In this document: positions 46,704-55,534 of the stretch, one piece after another
How the letters are laid out: every line of letters starts with the position of its first letter
How positions within the stretch are numbered: position 1 is the stretch's first letter
NCBI RefSeq assembly: GCF_003992005.1
Contig: NZ_RQVL01000008.1
Coordinates: forward strand, 1-64,000
Source of the DNA: Veillonella sp. VA139
Lineage (GTDB): Bacteria; Bacillota; Negativicutes; Veillonellales; Veillonellaceae
Direction: 5' to 3'
DNA length: 64,000 bases
Notes under the pieces: model-generated
Databases searched by the model: none
What the model was told of the DNA's origin: nothing
Seen by the model: only the letters and a program-made list of their open reading frames with translations
Position numbers and translations under genes: made by a program

Positions 46704-48251
46704 GTGAACACGATTTTAGAATACAGCATTATTGCCGTAGTCATGGTATTAATTGGTCTTGGAGTAGGCTATGTATTGCGCCGCAATATTGCAGAAGGTA
46801 AGCTAAACAAAGCGGAAACAGAAGCTGCACGTATTGTTGCTGATGGAGAGCGCTTAGCAGAGTCTAAGAAAAAGGAAGCGTTACTGGAAGCAAAAGAAGA
46901 AATTCATAAATTGCGTGCTGATGTAGATAAAGAAAATCGCGATAGACGTAATGAATTGCAACGTCTTGAACGACGAATTTTACAAAAAGAAGAGCAATTA
47001 GACAAAAAACTAGACAGTATTGAACGCAAAGAAGAGTCCTTGCACCATAAGGAACGCAATCTAGAAAAAGCGGAAGAAAAAATCGAAGCATTGCATCAAC
47101 AACAAATGGATGAGTTAGAACGCATTTCTAGCTTAACCTTTGAGGAAGCAAAGCAAATTTTACTAACAAAAGTAGAACAAGAAATTCGTCACGACACTGC
47201 TGTGATGCTTAAAGATTTTGAGCAACAAGCAAAGGAAGAGGCGGAAAAGAATGCTAGAGAAATTATTTCTATGGCTATTCAGCGATGTGCAGCTGACCAT
47301 GTAGCAGAATCTACAGTATCTGTTGTAACATTGCCAAATGATGAGATGAAAGGTCGTATTATCGGTCGTGAAGGACGTAATATTCGTGCGTTAGAAACGT
47401 TGACAGGTATCGACTTAATTATTGATGATACACCAGAGGCAGTTATTTTATCTGGATTTGATCCGATTCGCCGTGAAGTAGCACGAATTGCCTTAGAAAA
47501 ACTCATTGTAGATGGACGTATCCATCCAGCTCGTATCGAAGAAATGGTTGAAAAAGCACGCCGTGAGGTGGAAAACACAATCAAAGAGGCTGGTGAACAA
47601 GCTACATTTGAAGCCGATGTACACGGTTTACATCCAGAAGTGATTCGTACGCTTGGTAGATTGAAATATCGTACAAGTTATGGACAGAATGTATTAAAAC
47701 ACTCTGTGGAAGTATCTCATTTGGCAGGTATGATGGCAGCGGAATTAGGTTGCGACGTAGTATTGGCCAAACGAGGCGGTTTATTACATGATTTGGGCAA
47801 AGCCTTAACACATGAAATTGAAGGATCTCACGTAGAAATTGGTGTAGATCTTGCTAAAAAATATCATGAAAGTGCATTGGTACAAAATTGTATTGGCGCT
47901 CATCATGGTGATGAAGAGTTTAAATCTGTAGAGGCTGTATTGGTAGCGGCAGCAGATGCTATTTCTGCAGCACGACCAGGAGCTAGACGCGAAACATTAG
48001 AAAATTATTTAAAACGATTATCTAAGTTGGAAGAAATCGCTGAATCTTTTGAAGGCGTTGAAAAATGCTTTGCTATCCAAGCAGGTCGAGAGATTCGCGT
48101 TATGGTAAAACCAGATAAAGTGGATGATGTGGAAGCGAACTTGTTAGTGCGGGACATCATTAAACGAATCGAAAATGAATTAGAATATCCAGGACAAATT
48201 AAAGTTGTGGTTATTCGTGAAACACGAGTCGTAGATTACGCGAAAAAATAG
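46704..48251 (+). CDS. rny: Ribonuclease Y
   Basis: RNase Y is the membrane-bound endonuclease that starts mRNA decay in many Firmicutes. The product of up to 515 residues has an N-terminal membrane helix ([17 protein letters not shown]), a long coiled coil, a KH domain ([15 protein letters not shown]) and an HD domain ([28 protein letters not shown]). The GTG given as start overlaps the strong ribosome site GGGAGGTGA, which is sterically unlikely. The next codons AAC, ACG, ATT put an ATT at 46713, five bases after that site, so an AUU start three codons later is a serious alternative. No ATG in this frame exists near the N-terminus before the membrane helix. Confidence 0.95.
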   Translation: MNTILEYSIIAVVMVLIGLGVGYVLRRNIAEGKLNKAETEAARIVADGERLAESKKKEALLEAKEEIHKLRADVDKENRDRRNELQRLERRILQKEEQLDKKLDSIERKEESLHHKERNLEKAEEKIEALHQQQMDELERISSLTFEEAKQILLTKVEQEIRHDTAVMLKDFEQQAKEEAEKNAREIISMAIQRCAADHVAESTVSVVTLPNDEMKGRIIGREGRNIRALETLTGIDLIIDDTPEAVILSGFDPIRREVARIALEKLIVDGRIHPARIEEMVEKARREVENTIKEAGEQATFEADVHGLHPEVIRTLGRLKYRTSYGQNVLKHSVEVSHLAGMMAAELGCDVVLAKRGGLLHDLGKALTHEIEGSHVEIGVDLAKKYHESALVQNCIGAHHGDEEFKSVEAVLVAAADAISAARPGARRETLENYLKRLSKLEEIAESFEGVEKCFAIQAGREIRVMVKPDKVDDVEANLLVRDIIKRIENELEYPGQIKVVVIRETRVVDYAKK

Positions 48252-48263
48252 TCTACATAAGTG

Positions 48264-48300
48264 GTTGGAGCGGCCTTTGGCTGCTCTAACTTCTTTTTTT
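48264..48300 (+). terminator. Intrinsic terminator of rny
   Basis: GTTGGAGCGGCC and GGCTGCTCTAAC form a 12-bp stem with two G-U pairs and a 3-base loop, followed by TTCTTTTTTT. The T-run is also the left end of the next inverted repeat. Confidence 0.85.
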
Positions 48301-48343
48301 TCACACTATATATGAATTGCATATATAGTGTGAAGAAAAAGAA
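48291..48343. repeat. Long near-perfect palindrome overlapping the rny terminator tail
   Basis: TCACACTATATATG and CATATATAGTGTGA form a perfect 14-bp inverted repeat around AATTG. The pairing continues outward: the terminator T-run pairs with GAAGAAAAAGAA, giving 24-nt arms with a single G-U. It lies about 115 bases upstream of dnaG. It might be an operator, or an RNA hairpin that competes for the terminator U-tract. Confidence 0.6.
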
Positions 48344-48456
48344 AGTATTTCTAAGTAGGAGTTTTTTTGTTTATGTAGAATAATATAGATAGAGAAGGTA
48401 TACATAGACATTATATTTTGATGCATACACGGTAGTATATAGCTTAGGAGAGTGAC

Positions 48457-50220
48457 ATGAGCAAGTTTTTCAATGATGACATAATTGAACAAGTCAAAAA
48501 TGCCAATGATATTGTATCTGTCATTTCTGAGCATATCCCATTGAAGAAGAAAGGGAAAAACTATTGGGGTTGTTGTCCATTTCATAATGAAAAGACGCCA
48601 TCCTTTAGTGTGACCCCTGAAAAGGGCTTTTTTTATTGCTTTGGCTGTCGAGAATCGGGGAATGTCATTAGCTTTCTGATGAAATATGATAATTTAACAT
48701 TCCCCGAAGCCATTGAGCGGTTGGCCAGTCGTGCCAATATTGCTTTGCCAGAACGGACTGTATCGTCAGCTGAGCGGAAACGTATGGCTCGTTTGGAATC
48801 TATGTATGAGGTGAATGAACTAGCTACAAATTTCTTTCATAATTGTTTGGTGAAAACAGAATTGGGGAAAGAAGGACTAGACTATTTATTAAGGCGTGGA
48901 CTATCCATGGAGACCATTACAAAATTTCGCCTAGGGTTTGCCCCCGATGGATGGGATAAGTTATATAGTGCTTTTACGGGTCGAGGTGTGGATTCTAATG
49001 TATTGCTAGAATTAGGATTGTGCCGTAAAAATGAGCAAGGCAAGATATACGATTATTTTAGAAAGCGTGTCATGTTTCCCATCATGGATGGAAAGGGACG
49101 TGTATTAGGTTTCGGTGGTCGTGTTCTTGACGATAGTAATCCGAAATATTTGAACTCCCCAGAAACGGAAATATTCAATAAAGGGCATCTATTATTTGCC
49201 TTTTATCAATCCTATCGCAGTATTCGTGAAAGGAAACAGGCTGTCCTTGTTGAGGGGTATATGGATGTGCTGAGTTGTCATAATGCAGGTATTACGAATG
49301 TAGTGGCATCGCTAGGTACAGCCTATACGAAAGACCATGGTCGACTTTTGATGCGTCAAGCAGAAGAAATTGTCCTTGCCTATGATATGGATGGGGCTGG
49401 TCGTACGGCAGCGAAACGTGCTATCGAGTTATTGCAAAATACAGAATTTTCTGTTAAGGTAGTATCTATGCCTGATGGAAAGGATCCCGATGATTTTATC
49501 AAAAATCATGGTCCTGAAGCGTGGCAAGAATTAGTGGATACATCGCCAAGAGATTTTGAGTTTTTATTAAATGAAAGCTTGAGCAGTCACGATACGAATT
49601 CAGTGGAAGGGAAACGGGCTGTTTTATCAGATATATTCCCCTTCATTGCAGGTCATGAAAGTCAAGTGCGACGTGATGAATATTTAAAAGCCTTGGCATT
49701 ACCTTTATGGTTAGATGTGAGTACCATTATTACTTACTTTAGACAGTTTCTTCGACAAGGAAACATAGAATTAAAACAGCAGGCCGTGAATGTGCCTAAG
49801 GAGACTTTCACAGATGAAGAAGAGTTGCTGTACTGGGTAGGTAAGGATAATGATATATATAGCTTGGTGAGCCAATATATAGGGGTGGAAGATTTTACCC
49901 ATCCTATGTATAGTGCTTATTATGAAAGGATAGGCGAGTTAGTAAACCAGGGGGAAAGTTTATCGGACGTCCTCTTAGAGGAATCTTTAGATGCTGAATC
50001 TTGGCATATGTTTGGGAAATGGTCGGTTTTGATGAATCGAGAAATAAATGAGGAATTGTTGCACAGTTTAATTCGAAGTGTACGACTAAAATCCCTTCGC
50101 AATCAATATAAGGAGCATAGTCGATTAGCAGACCAATTGAGTCGGGCTAATGATCCTAGGTTTATAGAAGAATTACGAATGTGTCAGGATTTACAAGAAT
50201 TGATTAAACAGTGGTCTTGA
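48457..50220 (+). CDS. dnaG: DNA primase DnaG
   Basis: DnaG makes RNA primers at the replication fork. The 587-residue protein has the N-terminal zinc ribbon (CCPFHNEKTPSFSV, FFYCFGC), the catalytic TOPRIM core (VLVEGYMDVLSCHNAG, AYDMDGAGRTAAKRA) and a C-terminal helicase-binding domain. The ATG follows AGGAGAG. It is paired with rpoD 21 bases downstream, the classical macromolecular-synthesis arrangement; rpsU is not present upstream. Confidence 0.97.
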   Translation: MSKFFNDDIIEQVKNANDIVSVISEHIPLKKKGKNYWGCCPFHNEKTPSFSVTPEKGFFYCFGCRESGNVISFLMKYDNLTFPEAIERLASRANIALPERTVSSAERKRMARLESMYEVNELATNFFHNCLVKTELGKEGLDYLLRRGLSMETITKFRLGFAPDGWDKLYSAFTGRGVDSNVLLELGLCRKNEQGKIYDYFRKRVMFPIMDGKGRVLGFGGRVLDDSNPKYLNSPETEIFNKGHLLFAFYQSYRSIRERKQAVLVEGYMDVLSCHNAGITNVVASLGTAYTKDHGRLLMRQAEEIVLAYDMDGAGRTAAKRAIELLQNTEFSVKVVSMPDGKDPDDFIKNHGPEAWQELVDTSPRDFEFLLNESLSSHDTNSVEGKRAVLSDIFPFIAGHESQVRRDEYLKALALPLWLDVSTIITYFRQFLRQGNIELKQQAVNVPKETFTDEEELLYWVGKDNDIYSLVSQYIGVEDFTHPMYSAYYERIGELVNQGESLSDVLLEESLDAESWHMFGKWSVLMNREINEELLHSLIRSVRLKSLRNQYKEHSRLADQLSRANDPRFIEELRMCQDLQELIKQWS

Positions 50221-50241
50221 TGTAGTGAAAGGAAGAGCACA

Positions 50242-51483
50242 GTGGCAAAGAAGAAAAAGCAATCGCAAGTGCAAGAGATTATAGCGATTTTATTAGAAAC
50301 AGCAAAACGAGACGGTGTCATTACGTCAAAACAAATTTCTGATGCACTTTCAGAGCAAGTAGAAGTAACGGCAGAACAGTTAGACAGCATGTATGCAGTA
50401 TTTAATAATTTAAATATTGAAGTTATTCAAGATGATGAACAAGATTCAGAAAGTGAGCTACCTATGCATGATGATGAATTGTTGGATAAAGATCTTGAAG
50501 TGGAAGTTGATGTAGATGTAGATGTAGATGTGGAACATTTAAGCAGTGACATTGATATTACTGAGGAAGATGATGATGAGGAAAAAGAGATTAATCTTGA
50601 CTTATCTATTCCTGAAGGGATGAACATCGATGACCCAGTACGTATGTACCTAAAAGAAATTGGTCGTGTTCCGTTGTTATCTGGTGATGAAGAAATCATT
50701 TTGGCACAACAAATTGAGGCAGGCAATGCAGAAAGTGCTACCTATAAAGAAGTGCGATTAGGAAATAGTGCAAAACAGAAATTGATTGATGCGAACTTGC
50801 GTCTTGTAGTTAGTATTGCAAAACGCTATGTAGGTCGTGGCATGTTGTTCTTGGATTTGATACAAGAAGGTAACTTAGGTCTTATTAAAGCAGTTGATAA
50901 ATTCGACTATACAAAAGGATATAAATTCTCTACCTATGCTACATGGTGGATTCGTCAAGCTATTACGAGAGCTATTGCTGACCAAGCTAGAACGATTCGT
51001 ATTCCTGTACATATGGTAGAAACGATTAATAAGTTAGTGCGTATTCAACGTCAATTATTACAAGATTTAGGTCGCGAACCGAGCCCAGAAGAAATTGCAG
51101 AGGGTATGGGTATTACCGTAGAACGGGTGCGTGAAATTCAAAAAATTTCGCAAGAGCCAGTTTCCTTGGAAACGCCGATTGGGGAAGAAGAAGACTCCCA
51201 TTTAGGCGACTTCTTAGAAGATAAAGATGCAGTAGCTCCAGATGATGCGGCTAGCTTTATCTTGCTACGTGAGCAAATTGTAGAAGTATTCAGCTGCTTA
51301 ACAGATCGTGAGCAACAAGTATTGGAATTACGCTTTGGTTTGAAAGATGGCAAACCACGTACATTGGAAGAAGTCGGTCAATTCTTTAATGTAACACGGG
51401 AACGGATTCGTCAAATTGAAGGGAAAGCCTTAACGAAGTTGCGTAATCGTGGTAAACGAGATAAAATTAAAGATTTCTTATAA
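50242..51483 (+). CDS. rpoD: Housekeeping sigma factor RpoD (SigA)
   Basis: The 413-residue sigma-70 factor has region 1.1 at the N-terminus, followed by an acidic linker that includes VDVDVDVDV encoded by tandem GATGTA units. Region 1.2 is [17 protein letters not shown], region 2 is [20 protein letters not shown] and [18 protein letters not shown], region 3 includes [11 protein letters not shown], and region 4 is [18 protein letters not shown]. The start is GTG with a weak AAAGGAAGAG site. Its close linkage to dnaG suggests one transcript. Confidence 0.97.
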   Translation: MAKKKKQSQVQEIIAILLETAKRDGVITSKQISDALSEQVEVTAEQLDSMYAVFNNLNIEVIQDDEQDSESELPMHDDELLDKDLEVEVDVDVDVDVEHLSSDIDITEEDDDEEKEINLDLSIPEGMNIDDPVRMYLKEIGRVPLLSGDEEIILAQQIEAGNAESATYKEVRLGNSAKQKLIDANLRLVVSIAKRYVGRGMLFLDLIQEGNLGLIKAVDKFDYTKGYKFSTYATWWIRQAITRAIADQARTIRIPVHMVETINKLVRIQRQLLQDLGREPSPEEIAEGMGITVERVREIQKISQEPVSLETPIGEEEDSHLGDFLEDKDAVAPDDAASFILLREQIVEVFSCLTDREQQVLELRFGLKDGKPRTLEEVGQFFNVTRERIRQIEGKALTKLRNRGKRDKIKDFL

Positions 51484-51486
51484 TAC

Positions 51487-51514
51487 TTGCCATTTCATCA
51501 TTGTGTGGTATAAT
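51487..51514 (+). promoter_or_regulatory. Promoter of the amino-acid-binding lipoprotein gene
   Basis: TTGCCA and TATAAT are 16 bases apart, with TGG before the -10 (extended -10). It lies just after the rpoD stop and about 48 bases before the start codon. Confidence 0.6.
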
Positions 51515-51561
51515 TTATGTATAAATAATCATAAGTTGTGAATATATTATGGGAGGTAATT

Positions 51562-52344
51562 ATGATTAGCATGAAAAAACTAGGCCTTATCCTATGTACG
51601 GCTGTTCTTAGTGTAGGTTTACTAGCTGGTTGTGGTAGCGATAAAAAAGAAGCGCAGTTAACACAAACAGCAGGGGTGTTGAAAGTTGGTTCTGAAACCA
51701 CATTCCCTCCATTTGAATTTGCAGAAGAAAACACGAATAAATACATTGGTTTCGATGTAGATTTAAGTGAAGAAGTAGCAAAACGTTTAGGTTTAAAATT
51801 AGAGTTTGTTAGCATGGGCTTCGATGCGTTAATTCCAGCTACACAATCTGGCAATATCGACATGATTGCAGCGGGTATCAATGCTACACCAGAACGTGAA
51901 AAAGCGTTGGCATTCTCTGAACCATACTTTAAAGAAGGTGGTTTCATCACTATCGTTCGTAAAGATAATACGGACATCAAAAAAATGGATGACCTTGCGA
52001 ATAAACGTGTAGGTGTTCAAATTGGTACAGTGCCTGTAGAAATGGCGAAAGCAATCCCTGGTACAGATGTAAAAGAAATGGATTCTAATAGCAATATCTT
52101 TATGGCTTTACAAGCGGGTACCATTGATGGTGCTATCATCGACCAAGCTGTAGCTATGTACTACTTGAAACAAGGGGCAGATAAAGATCTTAAACTTGTT
52201 GGAGAAGGCACAGATGCTCCTCCATTCGTATTAGGATTCAATAAATCTAACACGGCATTACGTGATAAAGTGAACGAAGCTTTGAAAGCAATGCGTGACG
52301 ATGGAACGTATCAAAAAATTTACGATAAGTGGTTCGCAAAATAG
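51562..52344 (+). CDS. Amino acid ABC transporter substrate-binding lipoprotein
   Basis: The protein of about 260 residues has a lipoprotein signal (LGLILCTAVLSVGLLAGCGS) with lipobox LAGC, so the mature form is lipid-anchored. The SBP family 3 fold is shown by LKVGSETTFPPFEF, YIGFDVDLSEEVAKRLG, GFDALIPATQSGNIDMIAAG, and KRVGVQIGTVP. These proteins bind polar amino acids such as glutamine, arginine or cystine; the ligand cannot be told. No permease or ATPase is adjacent downstream, where a repeat-filled region begins. GGGAGG precedes the chosen ATG. Confidence 0.92.
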   Translation: MISMKKLGLILCTAVLSVGLLAGCGSDKKEAQLTQTAGVLKVGSETTFPPFEFAEENTNKYIGFDVDLSEEVAKRLGLKLEFVSMGFDALIPATQSGNIDMIAAGINATPEREKALAFSEPYFKEGGFITIVRKDNTDIKKMDDLANKRVGVQIGTVPVEMAKAIPGTDVKEMDSNSNIFMALQAGTIDGAIIDQAVAMYYLKQGADKDLKLVGEGTDAPPFVLGFNKSNTALRDKVNEALKAMRDDGTYQKIYDKWFAK

Positions 52345-52870
52345 TTCTGCTATGTAGCCTGTGGTATTCCTAGGCTGATAGGCAAAGGGAAGAGCACGAC
52401 ATATTCCTCCGCAAACTGATACAGTGGTTAGGTTTGCTCCGGAATATGTCGTGCTCTTCTTGCATTTGTCTTATTTTGGGATAAGGAATACCACAAAGGC
52501 TACTACTCGTAACGGCTTTGCTCAGGGGGGAGCACACCGTGCTCTTCTTGTGTTTATGTAATTTAGTTAGTAAGGAATGCCATAAAGGCTGTTACGCATA
52601 AGGGCCTTGCTCAGGGAGTGGAAGAGCACGACACATTCCGACCTGAACTGATACGGTGGTTAGGTTTGTTCAGGAACATGTTGCGGTCTTCTTGCGTTTG
52701 TGTAATTTAGCTACTAAGGGTCGCCACAAGGCTACTACGCATGATTGCGTTCCTCAGAGAGTAGTTTGTGGTGTTTGTTCGGAGCACACCGCGCTCTTCT
52801 TGTGTTTGGGCAATTCAGCTAGTAAGGGTTGCCACAAAGGCTACTACTTGTAATGGTGCCGCTCAGGGGA
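52345..52870. repeat. Structured repeat cluster A: two hairpin heads and four ~80-bp tail units
   Basis: This non-coding stretch is built from a composite repeat. A head with an 18-bp perfect stem (AAGAGCACGACATATTCC with GGAATATGTCGTGCTCTT) encloses a conserved loop containing AAACTGATACAGTGGTTAGG. An outer stem pairs GTGGTATTCCT with AGGAATACCAC. A tail of about 80 bp, running from CTCTTCTTGTGTTTG through CCACAAAGGCTACTAC to CTCAGGG, occurs four times. A second head near 52622-52690 has mismatched arms. Related copies lie near 55139 and 56572. No credible gene was found in it. Confidence 0.85.
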
Positions 52871-52959
52871 TGATGACTGTGTAGTTGCATATATATAAAT
52901 GTTTCAATATTGCGCAATGCGTGAAAGTCTATTCATACAATACATTAAAGTGCATTGTG

Positions 52960-52989
52960 TTGACCTAGAAAGGACAAGCATGGTATGAT
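52960..52989 (+). promoter_or_regulatory. Promoter of the inverse-autotransporter barrel gene
   Basis: TTGACC and TATGAT are separated by 18 bases, with TGG preceding the -10. It lies about 80 bases before the start codon and outside the repeat cluster. Confidence 0.5.
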
Positions 52990-53070
52990 GGGGATGTAAA
53001 TCAATTCATGATGAGGAGTATTGTTTTGTTATTCGTGGATTGTGCATTGGTAGTATGAATAGGAGGAACT

Positions 53071-54000
53071 ATGAAACGTCGTGTGTTAGTGTTGGCTGTG
53101 CTAGGATGTATGTTGGGAACATCTGCTATGGCAGCGAGTCATAATGAAACAGATCGAAGTATAGCCGGGTATGCAATGACTGCTGCTGTGTCCAGCGCGT
53201 TAGAAGGAGAGCATAACCCTGATTGGATGAAACGGACTACGGTGAATATGTCTTTTCAAAAGGAGTGGAAGCCGCAATATGAGATGGAAACGATTCAACC
53301 ATTAACGCATGTAGATAAGGATACGAAGGATGTTGTATTTGTGCAAGGTCGTGTAAGTAATGCATCTGAATTGGGAACGACAGCCAATATTGGAGTTGGT
53401 TATCGCCATTTGAATGATGCGAAAACAGCTATGATAGGAGTTAATGCTTTTTATGACCATGCTTTTAGACACCATCATAGCCGCGTGGGTGGTGGTGTAG
53501 AATACTTCAATGGGCAACATGAATTGCGTGCTAATGTGTATCATGGCGTATCTGGTGAACGTGAAGTAGATGTGGAAAATCATGTGTTTGAAAAAGTAGT
53601 GGATGGATATAATGTGGAATATGCCCATACTTTCAAAGGGGCAGAATGGGCGAAGGTCTATGCCAGTGCCTATCGTTGGGATATGAAACATCGTGAAGAT
53701 GCGACAGGTTTCTATGTAGGTACGGAATTGCAGTTAACACCAAATATATCTGTAGATATGGGTGTGAATAAAATGAATCATGAGTCTGGCAAAATGTTTG
53801 GACGCATTATGTATCGCCTTGGTAAAGCTCCTGTGGCATTGTGGGGTGGTGCTCATTCCTATGGAGTGACCTCATCTGTAGAAGCAAAATTGTTGACGAA
53901 AGTGCGCCGTGTGAACAATATTGTGGTGGAACGCTATGGTAAAGAACAGAATCAACCAGCACAATCGGACAAATTACATGTAACGCTTCGTATTGGTTAA
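53071..54000 (+). CDS. Inverse-autotransporter (intimin/invasin-like) beta-barrel protein without passenger
   Basis: The 309-residue protein has a cleavable signal peptide (VLVLAVLGCMLGTSAMA) and a beta-domain like that of inverse autotransporters. The clearest stretch is IGVNAFYDHAFRHHHSRVGG followed by GVEYFNGQHELRANVYHG, with TANIGVGYRHLND before it and NISVDMGVNKM after it. Intimins and invasins carry large extracellular Ig-like passengers after the barrel; here only about 60 residues follow, with no Ig or lectin domain. It would sit in the outer membrane. A secreted protein gene follows by 14 bases and may supply a partner. AGGAGGAA precedes the ATG. Confidence 0.82.
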   Translation: MKRRVLVLAVLGCMLGTSAMAASHNETDRSIAGYAMTAAVSSALEGEHNPDWMKRTTVNMSFQKEWKPQYEMETIQPLTHVDKDTKDVVFVQGRVSNASELGTTANIGVGYRHLNDAKTAMIGVNAFYDHAFRHHHSRVGGGVEYFNGQHELRANVYHGVSGEREVDVENHVFEKVVDGYNVEYAHTFKGAEWAKVYASAYRWDMKHREDATGFYVGTELQLTPNISVDMGVNKMNHESGKMFGRIMYRLGKAPVALWGGAHSYGVTSSVEAKLLTKVRRVNNIVVERYGKEQNQPAQSDKLHVTLRIG

Positions 54001-54014
54001 GGTGAGGTACAGAT

Positions 54015-55094
54015 ATGATGAAGAAAACGGTAGTATCAGCATTAGTAGGTCTTGCCTTAACAGGCACATTTTTGAGTACACAAGCAGCGGTGACGATAGA
54101 AAATGAAGTGACTGCTTTTAAAGGAAAAATTCTGAAAGTAGAAGTCCATAATGCGACGACTAAGCAATGGGTGGAAATTCAAGGGGAAACAATGGTTGAT
54201 AAATTAGGAACAACCATTGAAATAGAGAAGAATGCTTCGGAATTACCAGTAGGTGTTTACGACTTACTTCGGTACGAACATGAGCCATTTACTATGCAAG
54301 GACAGGTGACAGTGAAAGGCGCTGGAGATGAATGGAATGGTACCTATAAAGCTGTGAAAGAAAGTAGTAATTTGATAACAAAACCCAAAAATATAAACGA
54401 TGTATATGGGTATTATTTCGAGAAAGATCGACAAACTGGTGAAGATGTGCAGATTAATCCAGGCATAACAGCACCAAAGGACGATATAACTAAAGAATGG
54501 TCAGAAGATATACGGAAAAAATATACGAAGGAATACGTAAAAGAATTAGTTCGTATTGCGGGTAAAAAGGATGCTTTAAGAACTGCTGATGAAAGAAATA
54601 AATATAGAAATGACTATTCAGGTATTCCACGTAGTCTTCTATTAGCAGCCATGGGGGCTTTAGGATATTATGACGATAATACGAGAAAGGCTTATGAGGC
54701 TAGTGTAATTCATTTCGAAGTGAAAGAAAAAGAAGGTAAAAAATATATCGATGGTTCCTCTGATGTATCTATGAGCTATGATGCTCATGAAGGTCTTTGG
54801 TCACATTTAGGTTGGAAAAAAGGTAGCATTCAATCACCATCAGATAAAGCAAGTTATCATCAACCATTACAGGCTGAAAAAACGACGGATGATCATTATA
54901 AGGGGAATTATTTTGAATACAAGCATCAGGGTGGCAGTGAAAGGTACGAGTATTTTACAAATGATGAAAATGGGAAGAAATATTTACATTCACCATACAA
55001 TGATGCAGTAGCTCCAACTGCGGATTCCGGTAAAAGTACTACTGAAGAAGTTGGTTCTGACAATAAATACTCCAAAACACCATCTGTGTTCTAA
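54015..55094 (+). CDS. Secreted protein of unknown function, partner of the barrel protein
   Basis: I do not recognise this 359-residue protein. It has a signal peptide (TVVSALVGLALTGTFLSTQA) and a mature part that begins with a beta-rich region (VTIENEVTAFKGKILKVEVH). A charged, Lys/Tyr/Asp-rich remainder includes GYYFEKDRQTGEDVQINPG and YHQPLQAEKTTDDHYKG. There are no Cys in the mature part and no membrane anchor. Fourteen bases separate it from the barrel gene, so both are probably one transcript. It may be an exported surface protein or periplasmic plug used with the barrel; this is inference from position. Confidence 0.7.
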   Translation: MMKKTVVSALVGLALTGTFLSTQAAVTIENEVTAFKGKILKVEVHNATTKQWVEIQGETMVDKLGTTIEIEKNASELPVGVYDLLRYEHEPFTMQGQVTVKGAGDEWNGTYKAVKESSNLITKPKNINDVYGYYFEKDRQTGEDVQINPGITAPKDDITKEWSEDIRKKYTKEYVKELVRIAGKKDALRTADERNKYRNDYSGIPRSLLLAAMGALGYYDDNTRKAYEASVIHFEVKEKEGKKYIDGSSDVSMSYDAHEGLWSHLGWKKGSIQSPSDKASYHQPLQAEKTTDDHYKGNYFEYKHQGGSERYEYFTNDENGKKYLHSPYNDAVAPTADSGKSTTEEVGSDNKYSKTPSVF

Positions 55095-55138
55095 ATTAAT
55101 CGTCTCTTGTAATGCTATGTAGTTTGTGAATCGTCACT

Positions 55139-55320
55139 TGTTCTGCTATGCAGCCTGTGGCGTGCTTATTAGCAAAGGGAAGACCGCAACATATTCCTTC
55201 TCAAACTGATACAGTAGTTAGGTTTGTTCAGGAACATGTTGCGGTCTTTTTGTGTTTACATAATTTAGCTAGTAAGGGTCGCCACAAGGCTACTACGCAT
55301 GACTGCATTCCTCAGGGGGA
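55139..55320. repeat. Structured repeat copy B
   Basis: One complete copy of the composite repeat. The inner stem is AAGACCGCAACATATTCC with GGAACATGTTGCGGTCTT (one A-C mismatch), the loop again contains AAACTGATACAGTAGTTAGG, and the outer stem pairs GCCTGTGGCG with CGCCACAAGGC. The tail ends in CTCAGGGGG. The variable part of the stem differs from copies A and C on both arms. The rest of the gap up to the dehydrogenase stop shows nothing I can assign. Confidence 0.85.
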
Positions 55321-55534
55321 AGGTTATGATGTTTGTTCTGGGGCATGCCAATCTCTTATTTTACTTGAATGATATAGTTAGTAAAGGCACAAAGTTCAAT
55401 TCCCTTTCATATTCTCTACATTATCTCTTCTCACAAGGGAAAGGGTGCTCTTTATGCCTAATATATAGTATAGAGAAAATGGAATAAAAACAAAAGGTAT
55501 AAATACTAATAAAGCTAAGAACTAGTATGTAATC

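Noticed and set aside
52656-52853. Small ORF in repeat cluster A, with similar ORFs at 55148-55372 and 56604-56789
   Set aside because: The shared peptide pattern (VRFVQEHVAVF) comes from the repeat itself. Differences between copies preserve stem pairing rather than codons, and no ribosome sites are present.
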